This document shows, piece by piece, positions 12,080-24,064 of a DNA stretch of 64,000 bases. The translations under genes were made by a program, and so were the position numbers. Source of the stretch: Prosopocoilus inquinatus (lineage: Eukaryota; Arthropoda; Insecta; Coleoptera; Lucanidae); contig CM069870.1 of assembly GCA_036172665.1 (NCBI GenBank), forward strand, positions 70,184,212 to 70,248,211, written 5' to 3'. The notes beneath the pieces were generated by a model. That model did no database searches. It was not told the origin of the DNA and was given only the letters and a program-made list of their open reading frames with translations. Each line of letters opens with the position of its first letter. Within the stretch, counting starts at the first letter, position 1.

Positions 12080-13400
12080 AGTTCCACTTAAAAACTTCAA
12101 GCTTTCTCTTTTACGCCCCACCCCTCCAAAAAAAAAGTTGAAATGATACGGTGCGCAAACGGCCTTAAAAGTGTACTTCTTGCGTGCTTCAGTGCGCACC
12201 CGACTTTAATTATTCTTGAATGCCAAAAACAGCGAGATTTTGGGTTTCTGTTAGAAACAGGATATAATATAAAAAACAAAAGAAAAATCGCAGATAAAAT
12301 AAACTGAAATTTGAAAGTGTGAAAACGGCCTTGAAATTAATTTCACCCGCCGAGACTTCTTGGATGTTTGAATGCGCTCTCGACTATAATTCTTGAATGT
12401 CAAATAAATTCCGTTGAGAGTCCCAACCTGACGTTTACTGACATTTTGAGTTTTTAGGTTAGAAACAGAAGCGAACTCGCATGGAATAAAAATAACAAAA
12501 GAAAAACCACAAGTAAAATAAAACGGCCTTAAAAGTGCGCTTGTACCCGCCGACTTTTTGGAGGCTTCAGTGCGCACCCGTCTTTAGTTCTTGAACGCCA
12601 AATAAATCCGAAGTCCCAACCCTAACATTCAGTGACATTTCGAGTTTTTGTTTGAAACAGAAAGGACCTCGCATAGAATAAAAGCAAAAGAAATCCAATG
12701 AAATGAAATGAAATGAAGTCAGAAGAGTGTACGGACGGCCTTAAAACCAACACGTTATCAATTAAATTTATAATTAGTGGAGCAGGCCGTGAGTTGCAGC
12801 GCACAGATGGTCACACTGTCGCACACGCATTTTGGGGCGAGGGATGTCAAAATTTTACAGTTCTTTATAAGTCGCCGATTAAATCTAACCTCAAATTAAA
12901 AAGTCGTTTTGTTTACTCACTTATCACTGCGCAATGCAAACCACGGCCTGCTCCAATTACAAATTTAATTATCGATGGCGTGGTATTTGCACATACTGAT
13001 TTCTTGAATGCCCCGCGTGCGCACCCGGCTTTAATTCTTGAGACCAACCCTGACATTCAGTGACGTTTTGAAACCGAGTACTTCTTCTGTATTGTTACGT
13101 TACGCGGAAGTTCCGAGGAAACTCCCATGGATTAAAAACAACAAAAGAAAAACCGCAGGTAAGATAAGCTGAAATTAGAAATAACCCAATGTGCAGGTGG
13201 CCTTCTTGTTTTGGATACTTCGGTGCGCACTCGACTTTAATTCAATCCTGAACGCCAAGCAAATTCCGGAGTCCCAACCCTGACATTTAAGTGGTGACAT
13301 TTCGAAATCGAATACCCGTAAATATATTGTCACGCAGAAGTTCCGGAAACTCCCGCGGAATAAAAAAAACAAAACAAAAGAAAAACCCGGGCAGATAACG
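12080..13400. repeat. ~180-205-bp diverged tandem repeat with embedded kappaB matches
   Basis: Units contain CGGCCTTAAAAGTGCGCTTG, TTCAGTGCGCACCCGACTTT, AATTCTTGAATGCCAAATAA, GTCCCAACCCTGACATT and a GGAATAAAAA tail. Copies are centred near 12191, 12370, 12571, 13018 and 13223; one position is replaced by unrelated sequence. Two copies carry GGGAGTTTCC on the minus strand (13126-13117 and 13354-13345), which fits GGGRNNYYCC. Confidence 0.75.
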
Positions 13401-14039
13401 GCGCGGAAACTATAAAGCGCGCTGATTTCGGCTGAAAACCACCAGGGACGGATTTACCTGTGACGTTTTCGGTTTGTCCGGAATTAGTCGAGTGTGAAGG
13501 TGGTTTTTAAAAATTGACACGACGACCTTCCTGCTGAATGGCCAAGTGAACACCTGGCTTTATGATTTTTCAGATTCTTAAAACTGCACGCCCCGGAGAA
13601 GTTTAATTAAACGCGAAAGCTTCGTTTCAATCAACAACCTACCTTCCCTAGTGATTAGATAGATGTACAGTCACGATTAAAAGCAGTGTCTTCTCCCCCC
13701 CCCCCCGCGCATGCTCACTTCTGACAAGTTCTGACCGCTGTAAGGAAAGAATGCGAGAGCTTCGCTCTAAGCAACATCTCCTGAGTGATTACATGTACAG
13801 TCAGAGTTAAAAGTAATGGCGTCTCGCCTGCGCATGATCACTTCCGAACGCTAGAAAGAAAGAGCAGGCGGACAAGTGGGCGCAACAAGCACGAACGATC
13901 TATGTTTGGTTGCCTACTTGTCAGGGGAAGGGAGGGGGGGTCTTTACTTAACTTAAATTTCAATTCTAAGTGTACATCAGGGTTAGTTCAGAGAAACAAA
14001 ATTAAAGCCGCTCTGATGTTCAGTCGGCTTTAATTTTCA

Positions 14040-14570
14040 AGCTCATCTTGGCAGATCTAAAGGTGCGTTCGGAAACTTCGCAGCGAGTGCATCTTGGGAC
14101 GTGCAATCGCACCTTTCTCCTTCGTAATTTATAATAATGTATTTAATGTATTTTGTATCTGGCTCGTTCGATCGCGGAAGACTTGCGTTTCCGTTATTTC
14201 CATGACAACGGGCGATCTTTCCACATCTAACTTTCAGGGCGGATGGAAAAGATCGGATTTCAAGCTTGTCTTGACAGATCTAAAGGTGCGTTCGGAAACT
14301 TTCAGATCTGTTTTCAAGTTCATCTTGGTAGATATAAAGGTGCGTTCGGAAACTTCGCAGCGAGTGCATTTTGGGGCGTGCACTCGCACCTTTCTCGTTC
14401 GTAATTTTGAACTTACTTTGTATCTCGCTCGTTTGATTGTTGCGGAAGACCTATGTTTACATTATTTGCATAACAACGGGCGATCTTTTCACATCTCGCT
14501 TTTAAGTAAGTTGGGTGGAAAACATTGCCCGTTGTCACGGAAAAATAACGCAAAAGCAAAACTTCTCGAT
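14040..14570. repeat. two tandem copies of a ~265-bp dispersed repeat
   Basis: Each copy starts near AGATCTAAAGGTGCGTTCGG and includes AACTTCGCAGCGAGTGCAT, GGGCGTGCACTCGCACCTTT and AACGGGCGATCTTT. A relative with TTGGGGCGTGCAATTGCGTC lies near 63660. Confidence 0.7.
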
Positions 14571-15380
14571 TCAGACGAGCGACATGTAAAATAAGTAGTT
14601 AAAAAGTCTTGAGCGAGAGAGATGTGATTACACGCACCGGATGCACGATTTTCGAACTAAAAGCACTTGTACAGTCGCAATCATAATTCATGACGCGTGC
14701 GGAATGTATGTATACGGAAAATCGTAGCCATCTCATTCGAAACTGTCTACATTTTACTGTTACTTGAATGTCGCAAAGTTACGTTTGCTTGCGAACTATA
14801 AACACATCGCCAACAGTTTAGGTCGCGTCCTCTCTTGCTGAGGAGACCTTCCAATAGGGCCGAAACAGCTGTCCGGGATTCTGTTCGAGAAGTCCGCAAC
14901 TAATTCTATTACAAACATGTACATCGTTATTTGACTGTACATTCGGGGTGAGCTGGAGGGGGGGCGATTTCGTTCTTCAAGCGTGAAAGTGAGTTTAAAG
15001 CCCCCGGATCGAGTGCGCAACCGGGTTAATAATTCCCTTTAACTTTCGAAACTGACACTTTTCGATAAGCGACGACGAACGCGCGCGTCCCCCCTCTTCA
15101 GGAAACCCCCCGAAAAAACCCAGATAACGACGAGATTAAATTCCGCTGAAAAACCGCGGTCAAAACGTATTAACCTGTGACGCTGCGGTTTCTCCGGTGA
15201 AGCAAGCGTTGAGTGTACCGAGAAAAAAAAAAGAATGCCGTTACATGACATATTTCAGGGTTGAATGTGAATATGAAATGCAATCACGTGAATTGGATTC
15301 GTGGAATGATGACATTTTAGGGGCAACCACGTGTGACGTCGTCAGATGTGATTTGAAAGAAGAGAAGTTTTTGATTAACG

Positions 15381-15751
15381 CAGGGTGAACCTGAATTGCT
15401 TGGCCAAACTTTGCAAACGCGATGCACGGAACAGAAACATCAAAAACGTTGCCATGAACACGTGTCTAAAAATGTTTCCTAAAAAAGTTACGCGCGATTT
15501 TCAAAATTGATACCTACAGGCAAACAAGAGGTCCGGTAAAAAGAGTAAACAAGTTGTTCGTGCCAGGCAGAACTCTCCATCCGTACTATGCGAAGCATCT
15601 AATTCCAAGGATTATTTTTTCGTAATTTTTAAATTCCCCGGTAACTTTTTAAGGAAGCATTTTTGGACACGTGTTTATAGGAACTTTTTTTACGCTTTCG
15701 TTCCATACTTCACGTTGGTGAAGTTTGGCCAGGCAATTCAGATACACCCTG
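15381..15751. mobile_element. MITE with CAGGGTG termini
   Basis: Terminal inverted repeats read CAGGGTGAACCTGAATTGCT at the left and AATTCAGATACACCCTG at the right, including TTGGCCAAACTT / AAGTTTGGCCA. TA follows the right end as expected of Tc1/mariner-like insertions; the left flank does not show it. Internal sequence also folds (ACACGTGTCTAAAAATG ... ACACGTGTTTATAGG). No transposase. Confidence 0.65.
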
Positions 15752-16172
15752 TATAGTTTGTAAAACGTTAATTATTATACGATGGCGCTGTTTGATTTTG
15801 ACGATTCAGAACTATGTACTCGCATTGTTCTTTTGCTCTGCAGTTGTTTAAAGCCGCATACGCACTTCGATTTTGATGGCGTGTGAACGCGGCTTTATGT
15901 ATGCGACGCTTGCGTTCGAGTGTGCACTCGCCTTTAAAGCTGTTAAGTAACGAGTAGGTGCTTACGTTTGAGAGCCCCGCGCGTTTTGTAATTGGCGTGA
16001 ATTTATATTAAGAAAAAAAATTATAAATGGCTCTAATTGGCTGGCGATAGCTTCTGTATTAATGTTGTTATCTCAGCGAGTTTGTTTAAGGAATTATCAC
16101 GCGCCCGCGGTATTTATAGACGGCTGTAGCTACACGGATGTTGGGAATAAAATTAAATAAAAATTCACTTAC

Positions 16173-16603
16173 GTATCTCCATTCTCATCCTGTTTGTAGT
16201 AGAGCTCCCAGGGTTGTTCCTCCTCTAGGGGAGGCTTGTTTAGGGACGTGGGGGATGTGAGTATCACCGAGCCGGTGCTCAGGTCATTGAGGCCGCTGCT
16301 CTTGTAACTCTGACTCGAAGAAAAACTCTTCGTCAGCTCGAGCCCCAGGCCACTGTCCAGCCTCATGTAATCACCTTCTTCGATAATATCGACGGGGGTC
16401 TTTGGTTGTTGGTTGTTATCGTCCGCGTTGGCCCCTTTGGGGCTCTTCCTGTCGATCACTTCGGACGCGATTTCACCGGAAACTATGATGCTGCCCGATG
16501 AAATAAAACCACTGTCGGTTCTTGACTCGTACAGGTCCAATTTGTCCTCCTCGGTCATGCCCGAAGGGTGAAGCTTGGATGCATCTGCAAAATTTCCAGA
16601 CAT
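16173..16603 (-). CDS. cactus: Cactus (IkappaB) first coding exon, N-terminal signal-response domain
   Basis: Encodes residues 1-143 plus two bases of codon 144 of the insect IkappaB protein Cactus, which holds Dorsal/Dif in the cytoplasm until Toll signalling causes its phosphorylation and degradation. The reading shows a DSGFIS degron at residues 30-35, the DSGxxS type bound by Slimb/beta-TrCP, a second DSG at 83-85 (RLDSGLGLEL), a serine-rich stretch at about 93-120, and WELYYKQDENGDT at the end, where the first ankyrin repeat of IkappaB proteins begins. The start ATG at 16603-16601 lies in the context CCAATATGT. The exon ends at a consensus GTAAGT donor (16172-16167), phase 2. That phase fits the acceptor before 1810 exactly and gives ...DENGDT-LLHDAIIEGF. 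Composition is more GC-rich than the surroundings. Identity is secure from degron plus ankyrin start; the exact 5' UTR is not known. Confidence 0.93.
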
Positions 16604-17240
16604 ATTGGATGCTGGTCGGTTATTTAAACAAACACTTGTTTTTCAAAATGGCCCCACGCACATACACACACTTCTCGCAAGCTACGTCCAGTTATACGTC
16701 CTCCGGAAGGGCGTAAACAGTTCAAATACAGAAGTCACCCTGCGTATTACAAGAGGAACAGCGTTCACGACCCCTTTCTACGCTAGCAAATCGACTATTA
16801 ATATTCGTATTCAATCGGATCGTTAATCGTTTAGTAACAACTATCACCTTCCTCGATAGCTCGACAACTAAAAGTGTGTGCGTGTGGCAACCCAGCCAAC
16901 CGAGCGGTCGAGATTGGGAATCCCCGGTCATGCGCAGTGGCGTCGCAATGCAATGTGACCACGACGCGAGCTTGCTCTCTCGCCCTCTCTCTCGCCCATA
17001 CGTACACTTTCTTCCAATTTATTTATTGTTTATTAACCTCGTTCGAAATTCCCGGGCGGGCGTCATTATACACTTTACTACACTTTACAAAGAAAGAAAA
17101 AAAAAAAAAAAGAAAACGCACCGCGCGGCGGGTATTTAGGTAATGTTTATTTAAAAAACGAATGAGTCAAAGACGTTCCCTTTTGCGGAAGAACCGAGGA
17201 TCCGGAAAGGCATCAGACGGACGCGCGGTCGTTTTCTCGA
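16604..17240 (-). promoter_or_regulatory. cactus 5' leader and promoter region
   Basis: This is CpG-rich DNA directly upstream of the cactus ATG. A full kappaB match GGGAATCCCC lies at 16916-16925, about 315 bp before the ATG, and a near match GGGAATTTCG lies near 17058-17049 on the minus strand. I see no clear TATA box at a fitting distance, so initiation may be dispersed. A possible weak 3' splice site (GACCAG, bases 16614-16612) precedes the last 8 leader bases and would allow joining from a distal exon. Induction by Dorsal/Dif is known for Drosophila cactus; here it is inferred from the site. Confidence 0.55.
16916..16925. promoter_or_regulatory. kappaB site GGGAATCCCC near cactus promoter
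   Basis: Exact fit to GGGRNNYYCC, read GGGGATTCCC on the gene's strand. Confidence 0.5.
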
Positions 17241-17399
17241 GAATTTCATCATTTTTATTTATAAAAATTAAACGCTTATGCTAATATACGTCGGGAATTT
17301 ATTAATATTAAGCGATTATTCCGAATAGTCGTCGGTAATAATTTATATTAGAGTAAACGCAATTATTTACTGTTTTTCTCTTAATTGAACTAACGGATT

Positions 17400-17640
17400 C
17401 TACTTGTATGTATGGACAGGGTGTCCCAAAACTCTGGAAAAGTCCAAAAATGCCTCTTTAAATTCATTTGATCAAAAAAACGTCTTGTCAAAAGCAGGGC
17501 ATGGATACCGGTTTTCGGTAATACCGAAAAACCGGAATACCGGATACTTTTATACCTTTTATAAAACCGGTAGTAAGATTTGAAATATCGAAATGTCGAT
17601 ATCGGTATTGTCTCACTTAACGCCAATAAAATCCTAATTC
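17400..17640. mobile_element. transposon remnants: CAGGGTGTCCC end and CCGGTTTTCGGTA palindrome
   Basis: At about 17418 the word ACAGGGTGTCCCAAAACTC is a terminus seen at many places in this window. At 17493-17560 CAGGGCATGGATACCGG is followed by TTTTCGGTAATACCGAAAAA and CCGGAATACCGG, an imperfect palindrome of the kind seen at hAT-like ends. Classification is tentative. Confidence 0.4.
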
Positions 17641-18721
17641 ATAACTTTGACTTTCAGTTTTCATTATTCTTTGTTGATTATTTTCAGGAATTTACTTATG
17701 TATTTGCTTTTTTATAATTATTATTGTTTTCTAATAATTATATTGTTCAACAAATGAACCGGGCCACTTAAAAAAAATTAGATTAAATGAGAAAAAAAAT
17801 TAATATAACAATTCGTTCGAAAAGTTTTAGTGGTCCATTTCAGTTTTTATTATTACTCTTTCTCGCTCTCACACTTATACTTTTACAATTAGTATGTATT
17901 AATTGCATAATTTATATTTATAGTAAATATGTTCTATTGTTGGTTAAGTGGCATAACAGTTTGTTGGCTGAACAAAATAAAGACGCTTATTATGTATAAA
18001 AAAAAATAAATATGTTTATTATGTATATTTATTGTTATTGTTATTTATTGAGTAGTATGCTATCACAAAGACAAAAGTATTGTTTTATTTTAGTTATTTA
18101 TTGTTATTTAACAGAAAAGTTGATTTATTTACACGGTACTAAGTTCTATTATTTTGAATCTACATATCAAAAAAAAACAAATTGAATCTTAACATTTTTG
18201 ACACATTAAGTAAAAAAAAGCAAAATGTATCGTAATTGTAACGTTTTTGGAAAAACGTCATTGAGTATCAGCATTAGTCATTAGGGTCTCTAGATTTGAC
18301 TGACGTTTAATCTTACTTGATAGAGTTCCGTAACCAGAGGCGGCCTTAATAGTTGTGAGGGCCCCGGTCGAGAAACTCTTGCGGGACCCTTGCCGTAAGG
18401 CAAAAGAATTTTCTTTTTTGCGTCATAAAGAGCAAAAAATACTGAATAAATCTAAAAAAAGTAGGTGAAATAATTTTTCCAACACATGACCTAATAAGTG
18501 ACATGTTTCAATTTTTTTAAATATGTCGTTATTTGAAAGTGTGAAAAAAAGTTACTATGGAAACAAAGGAACAAAACTGTGAAATAAAAATATGACTGTT
18601 TAGTAACATACGAATTATACTGGGCTAGTCGCTTTTGTGCTTCCCCCACACTAAAGAGATATGATCGCCCAGATTAGGCAATCGGTCACTAGATGGCAGC
18701 CACGCGTTTTAACATATTTAA
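17641..18721. other. AT-rich stretch without recognisable feature
   Basis: Very AT-rich, with many stops on both strands. One small GC-rich patch near 18330-18410 has no coding signal. CACTAGATGGCAGC at about 18687 is one copy of the dispersed GGCGCCATCTAGTG-type word. Confidence 0.5.
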
Positions 18722-19006
18722 GGGGTCTATTCTGTATCGAAACCGTTAAATTTAAAGGGGTGTTAAATTTTGTTGCTACGGTAACAACCAATCATGGAAC
18801 TGTATTTTAAATTTTAAAGGACCTCTAAATTTTAACGGCCCGTTAGTAAGTTACAGAATAAGAGGCCTATTCTGTATCAAAAGTATCAAATGTAAAGGGC
18901 TTTTAAATTTGGTTACTGCGGTAACAACCAATCATAGAACTGTATTTTGAATTTTAAAGGACCTCTAAATTTTAACAGCCCATTATTAAGTTACAGAATA
19001 CGTCCC
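18722..19006. mobile_element. two head-to-tail copies of a MITE (GGGGTCTATTCTGTA family)
   Basis: Copy 1 (18722-18863) and copy 2 (18864-19006) share TCTATTCTGTATC, GCGGTAACAACCAATCATRG and AAAGGACCTCTAAATTTTAA, and both end TTACAGAATA. Each copy has inverted ends CTATTCTGTA / TTACAGAATA. Confidence 0.75.
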
Positions 19007-19009
19007 TAA

Positions 19010-21400
19010 GCCCCTTATGTTGCTATTGATCACATAATAACAGAACCAAACAAATTTGAATTATAAAAAAAAGAAAAAATGACGATTAATTGATAATCAA
19101 AATAAAAACAAAATCAAAACATCGATCTATAGAAGATAGAATGAAAATAAAAGTGCCTAAAAACTAAGAATAAGACAAATCGAGTGGCAACCAAAAATTT
19201 AATCTGTAAATATTAAAGATTAAAATATAAAATGAAATAAACTCAAATCGAGTAAATGAAAAAGAAAAAGAAACAACGGAAAGTCAATCAATCAATCGTA
19301 TCAAATTAAATCAAACAAAAGAAAAAACAAAAAAACGAAAGATGATAGACGAAAATAAAAATTACTTAATTATACATAATAATTAAAAAATAAAGTCAAA
19401 TCGCATAAAAGAGAAGACGAAAATGGAGAACGAGCGAAGTGATTAAAATGTAAAATAAAATCAAATCGCGTATGTATGTGTATAAAAAAAAAATCAAAAA
19501 CGAAAGACGATGATTACAAAATTAAATAACAGGTCGATCAACTAATTATACAGCGTGGAAACTAAGTAGCGGATAAATTCGGTATTTGCAAGACGATGAT
19601 TAATTTTTTTCAAAAAAACGTTCGGCCTGGACAAGTCAGTTTTGTCTAATTGTGAAGGCGAGGGTGCGGTAGATTCCATTTGATTTAAAAAGCTAACACT
19701 CGCCCAGCATTTTGCAAACACCTCGTACTATTAAAAATAGTTTCTGGAAGGGACAAAAATTTAGAGAAAATTGACGGGTCCGAATGTTTTTTTGTTCTTT
19801 TGAAAAAATTGATCGTCTTGAAAATAAATATCGAAATCATCTGTTACTTAGTTTCCAGATTGTATAAAAAATTGAACTAAATAAAGTCAAATGCTGAATT
19901 AAAAAAAGAAGAAGGCAAGACGACATAAATTAAAAATTCTACCTTAGATAACAGATAAAATTTTGAAAAATTTAGATAATAGATAAAAGATAATTTACGT
20001 ATATCTAGATAAAAATTAAGGATAACAAATACAGATATTAAAATATAAAAATAAATGTACAAAATGATAAGTAAAGTAAAAATCTTAAACCGGACAGAAT
20101 TATAATTGTAAATGGAAAAGTACTCAACGTTTCACTGTAGATTGATAGCTTCATTTTCATCGGACAACGGTCAACTTTACTTCGCTACATTATTTGAAAT
20201 GTTAGCGGGAGAACATTGAAAAAAAATTCTATAATAACAAAACAATATAAAATAATATCTACCATTTTAAAATTTTCGAATTAGAAGCGGGGTGATAAAA
20301 AAAAAACAAAAACGAATCATTAATTAATCATACAAATGTGATTAATTCGAGAGTTGTCAAGGAGTTTTCTTTTTCTGCTAAAAAAAATAGGAACAGAAAG
20401 GAATAAAATGAAGATTCAAGCGAAGACATACGAATAATAAAATAGACAGAAAATCAAAAATCAGAATAAATGAAAGAAAAACCAAAGAAATCAGAAACAA
20501 AAGAGAAACGGCAACAAAAGACAAGGCGCGAAGTGAAAACAAAAACAAAAAAAGCTCGACAATATCAAGCTGAACGAAAAAGCGGCAGTTTTCCGGACGA
20601 ATCAAACAAGTTCGTAGAAAATAAAAAGCAAACTGTATAGAAGTCGCTAATACGATAATAAAAGAAACGAAGGACGAAGTACAGCGCATAAAACAAAAGA
20701 AGATCGCAACTGTAATGGAGACAAAACAAGTGAAAAACGAGGAACTACGAAAAAGTGCCGGAAAATAAACTCCAAATGCGAAAAATCAATTCGGTAAGAA
20801 AATCGAAAGAGAAATCCACAGCACGAAAGCATAAAGAACGGGAAGAAAAAATAGAAAGAAAATTGTTGACTAAGATAAACAAAAACCCAATGAATCTCCA
20901 GGCGAAAAAAAAAAATAGCAGAAAGCGAAATACAATTATAAAAAAGCGTCAATCTACAAAATGTAAAAAAATCAATTTGATACAAATAAACAAAAGAGAA
21001 ATGCGAGAACATAAAATTAAAAAAATTAGGACCACGACACTAAGACGGACGAGAAAAATGAAAATCGATGTTTCTGCAAATGAAAAGAAACTCGTAGGAA
21101 ACAAAAGAGAATTGTGAAAAGGAATCGTCAATAAATGCGAAAACCATTTCGATTAAAAAAGAAGAATGCGAAAAACAGACGAAAAAAAAACAATACAAGA
21201 ATGGATGTCAAAAAAATGAGAAAAACGGCGATTCTCCGCCGGAAACTTTTGCAAGTCAAAAAACTGGCAGGAAGCAAAAGGACAAAACAAAAAGAACAAA
21301 CCGGGAATAAAATGCCAAACAATTCCTTAAGATAAAAAGCAAAATAGAGAATAAAAATATGAATTGAAGAGAAAACAAAAGAAAACGAAACGTTATAACT
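19010..21400. repeat. purine-rich low-complexity block
   Basis: The plus strand is A/G-rich with recurring words such as AAATCAAATCG, AAAACGAAAGACGATGATT and AAAATAAAATC. Open frames on either strand are rich in K/R or F/L/S/I and are composition artefacts. A dispersed repeat related to those at 49.5 and 63.8 kb sits inside at about 20083-20200. Confidence 0.6.
20083..20200. repeat. dispersed repeat, ACTCAACGTTTCRCTRTAGAT family
   Basis: Contains AACCGGACAGAATTATAATT, then ACTCAACGTTTCACTGTAGA and TTGATAGCTTCATTTTCATC. Related copies lie at about 49505-49600 (opposite strand) and 63790-63870. Confidence 0.6.
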
Positions 21401-22359
21401 ATTGATCGCACGGTATTTTTTTTTGTGGTTTCAAATTTTTGGTCGATGGTGTACTTTTGTTGCACGGGTTATATTAGAGATAAGATTTTTAAACGCCAAA
21501 TATGTCTAAAATGTAGCCCAAATGGCGGAATTTCCCCCAATCTGCCAAATTTAAATTTGAGATTGATCAGACAGATTTGTAATGATTTTTTTTTTTTTTG
21601 GTTAACGTTGAAACTTTTGGCAAAGTTGGCATCGAAATGTTGTCCATAAAAAAATCATTTCAAGTCTGCGAAATAAATTAATACAAAGAAAAATTCATGG
21701 TTGCTTTACTTTTAAAACGTCATAACTTGGATTCTAATGGTGCTGTGATAAAATAATAGATTTTTGACGCATTTTTTTTGCAAAATGTTGGTTACTGGTC
21801 CATGAAGTAATTTGAGTGACGTTTGGGTAACTTCAGTTTTAGGACTAGTTTACACCGCCGCCAAAACATTGTGTTTGTCAAGTGCGATTGTAGTACCAGC
21901 TTTCAAAGACCGCAACTGTACAATAAAAATTAAATATTATCTGCTTAGTAATAAAAATAGAACTAAGAACATACTATGTAGGGGGTTGTAGGTTTCCGAA
22001 CACTATCAAATAAGATAAAAGTCAATGAAACGCAGGGACCCTAGTAATGATGTCATAGGTGACTGACGTCAGTCAAAAATTATATTAAATGGGCTTACAA
22101 CCCCTTAAACCAGTTAAGCTTCTTATGGGGTCGGATTAATAACTCTGATCGGGACGCGGCAGGGCTAACCGAAAGTTTCCCAAAATTAAACGTTTCTACG
22201 AACGTAATTGAAAGGTCGTTAGCCATGGAAAATGTGTAGATGTCAATTAACTGGTTTGTTGTAATACTAAGAACAAATTCTTTAGGTAAACATGGTAATC
22301 AGTGGCGTAGGGTGGTTTCGTTCCGTCGACGCGTAACCAAAGTTAATAATACCATCAGA
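21401..22359. other. AT-rich stretch, nothing recognised
   Basis: No exon with splice sites, no tandem repeat and no clear inverted repeat seen; short frames only. Confidence 0.4.
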
Positions 22360-22507
22360 GCTACTCTATAACATTGATATGCATATCAATTGATATGGTC
22401 TTCAATAATTGAAGAGAACTTCTTACGATTATTTTATAACATTTCACGTCGATTGCCGACCGCAAATTGAAGAGTCAAGTCCATATCAATGTTACAGAAT
22501 AGACCCC
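22360..22507. mobile_element. MITE with TCTGTAACATTGATATG ends
   Basis: The left end CTCTATAACATTGATATG and right end CATATCAATGTTACAGAATAG are inverted. CTTCAATAATTGAAG and CAAATTGAAGAGTC form an inner stem. The outer bases GGGGTCTATTCTGTA (minus strand) match the pair at 18.7-19.0 kb. Confidence 0.65.
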
Positions 22508-22585
22508 AATGTAAGATTTAATAACACACGTTCACTCGAAAAAAAAAAACTCTCTCGTGCTTTCAAAGGACAACGAAAGTATGTC

Positions 22586-22744
22586 TAATGTTGGGTTTCC
22601 ACACCTCCGGCGTCCGGCATTCGGAATTCCATTCATGATCGGTTGATTTAAAATTTTAACGTTCAGAAATTTGAAGTCAACCAATCACGAATAGGATTTC
22701 GAATGTCGAACGCCGGATGCTGGACGTGTGTAAACCCAACATTA
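22586..22744. mobile_element. MITE, TAATGTTGGGTTTCCACAC ends
   Basis: Inverted ends TAATGTTGGGTTTCCACAC and GTGTGTAAACCCAACATTA continue inward as CTCCGGCGTCCGGCATTCG and CGAACGCCGGATGCTGGACG. About 159 bp, non-coding. Confidence 0.75.
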
Positions 22745-24060
22745 GTCCATATACTCTTAATTTATTTTATTTACAACTGTCACTTGACGCAGAAAATTAA
22801 TCAAGTTAAGACACACGTTAATTTCCCTGGATTGTTGCAAGTTTTTTTTTTTCGATTGAACACACGTTAGATTGAGAACTTAGACTATGGTCATCATCAG
22901 AGGACCCGTTTATAACGGGATTGTTCCTTCTTTTAATTTCGTGTCCCATTGTCCCAACAAACTTAAAACGGGACGCAAAGTGTCCCGTTTTTCTCGCTGC
23001 ACTGTTTTTCATTCCAAGAGAAGTTTCTTTAAAAACGAAAGAGTTAATACCGTTTAGATTTTTAAATACGAATGTGGAACGAGAAGTGACAGAAATGTAT
23101 TAAGTGTGACTTTGTTGAAAAGCTAGTAAAAAGGCTTTCTATTCTTTTTGTACTCATCTAATATTATCCGGGTTGAAAGAGTATAAAATAATACAATTTC
23201 AAGAAGACGTTTGAATCTGGATCGTCTTTCGAAATACGAAAAATAACTCGAAAACCTCTGAAAATAAATTAATATGATATAATTTTTATCATTTATCAGC
23301 TTTACAAGAACTTTTCAAAAAAAAAAAAAAACATAAATGACCGGTTTGATTCTTGATCAAGAAATATCTTGTACTGTTGAAAATTATTTTTGAGCTGTGC
23401 AGAAGGCGAACTTGCAATCGGATAGTTGTAGTTAAATTTACTTCTCTTTTGCTTTTATCTTGCTTACAATAAAGTGCCTCGCCTCAGAAATCGACTGACA
23501 GATTGTAAGCGAATATACAGGTTTTGCCATTTTTTTGTTAACTGTAATAGTAGAGTGTGAGTGAAATAAGAGAATGTTAAAAATAATTTTTCGTCGATCG
23601 CTCATTAAAGAATCTAGTTAACGTATCAAAAGGAGGTCGCTAATAACACCTTTTAATTTTTAATGCACTCCGACATCTTATTAAAATTAATCGTCGCTCG
23701 CGTCGCTAGCAACCAACTGTATTAACTTGGTCAAAGATTTATTCATTCCAATAACAGCCTTATGACAAGATGATAATTTTTCTAAAAAAAAAATACATAA
23801 ATTTGTTATAAAGTGACAGGGACACATTACATTATGGTGAATGCTTATTGGTTAATTCGCGTCACTTCTCTGCGTCAGTTTTTTGCAAATTTGATCATCA
23901 AACAACACTTGGATTAATGGCGATTAATAATCTCGACAAGTAAAATGTCTCGATTATTAATCGCTGTTATTAACGCTCTTATTAATTAATTAATTAACTG
24001 TTCTTCAAACTGGGAAAGTAATGCAAAGATGGGCCCAAAAAAAAATAAAAGACCGAAGTT
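22745..24060. other. AT-rich stretch, nothing recognised
   Basis: A 3' A-run at 23316-23328 and several TTAATTA words are the only notable points. No exon-like structure found. Confidence 0.4.
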
Positions 24061-24064
24061 ATAA

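Larger units (their letters stand above)
1811..16172 (-). other. cactus intron 1, 14.4 kb
   Basis: The intron is bounded by GTAAGT at 16172-16167 and CAG at 1813-1811, and joins two exons whose phases fit. Most of it is tandem repeat, low-complexity purine-rich DNA or small inverted-repeat elements, listed separately. Unique higher-GC islands at about 4.8-5.4, 5.85-6.2 and 10.05-10.72 kb are the likely places for regulatory sequence. Between 6.9 and 8.0 kb I see only unclassified AT-rich DNA. Confidence 0.85.

Noticed and set aside
13678..13830. Two GTACAGTCA-type words suggesting a Tc1/mariner copy
   Set aside because: The words are in the same orientation, part of a local duplication, with no inverted partner.
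20378..21465. Several 60-120-codon frames rich in K/R (plus) or F/L/S (minus)
   Set aside because: Composition artefacts of the purine-rich block; both strands are open over the same bases.
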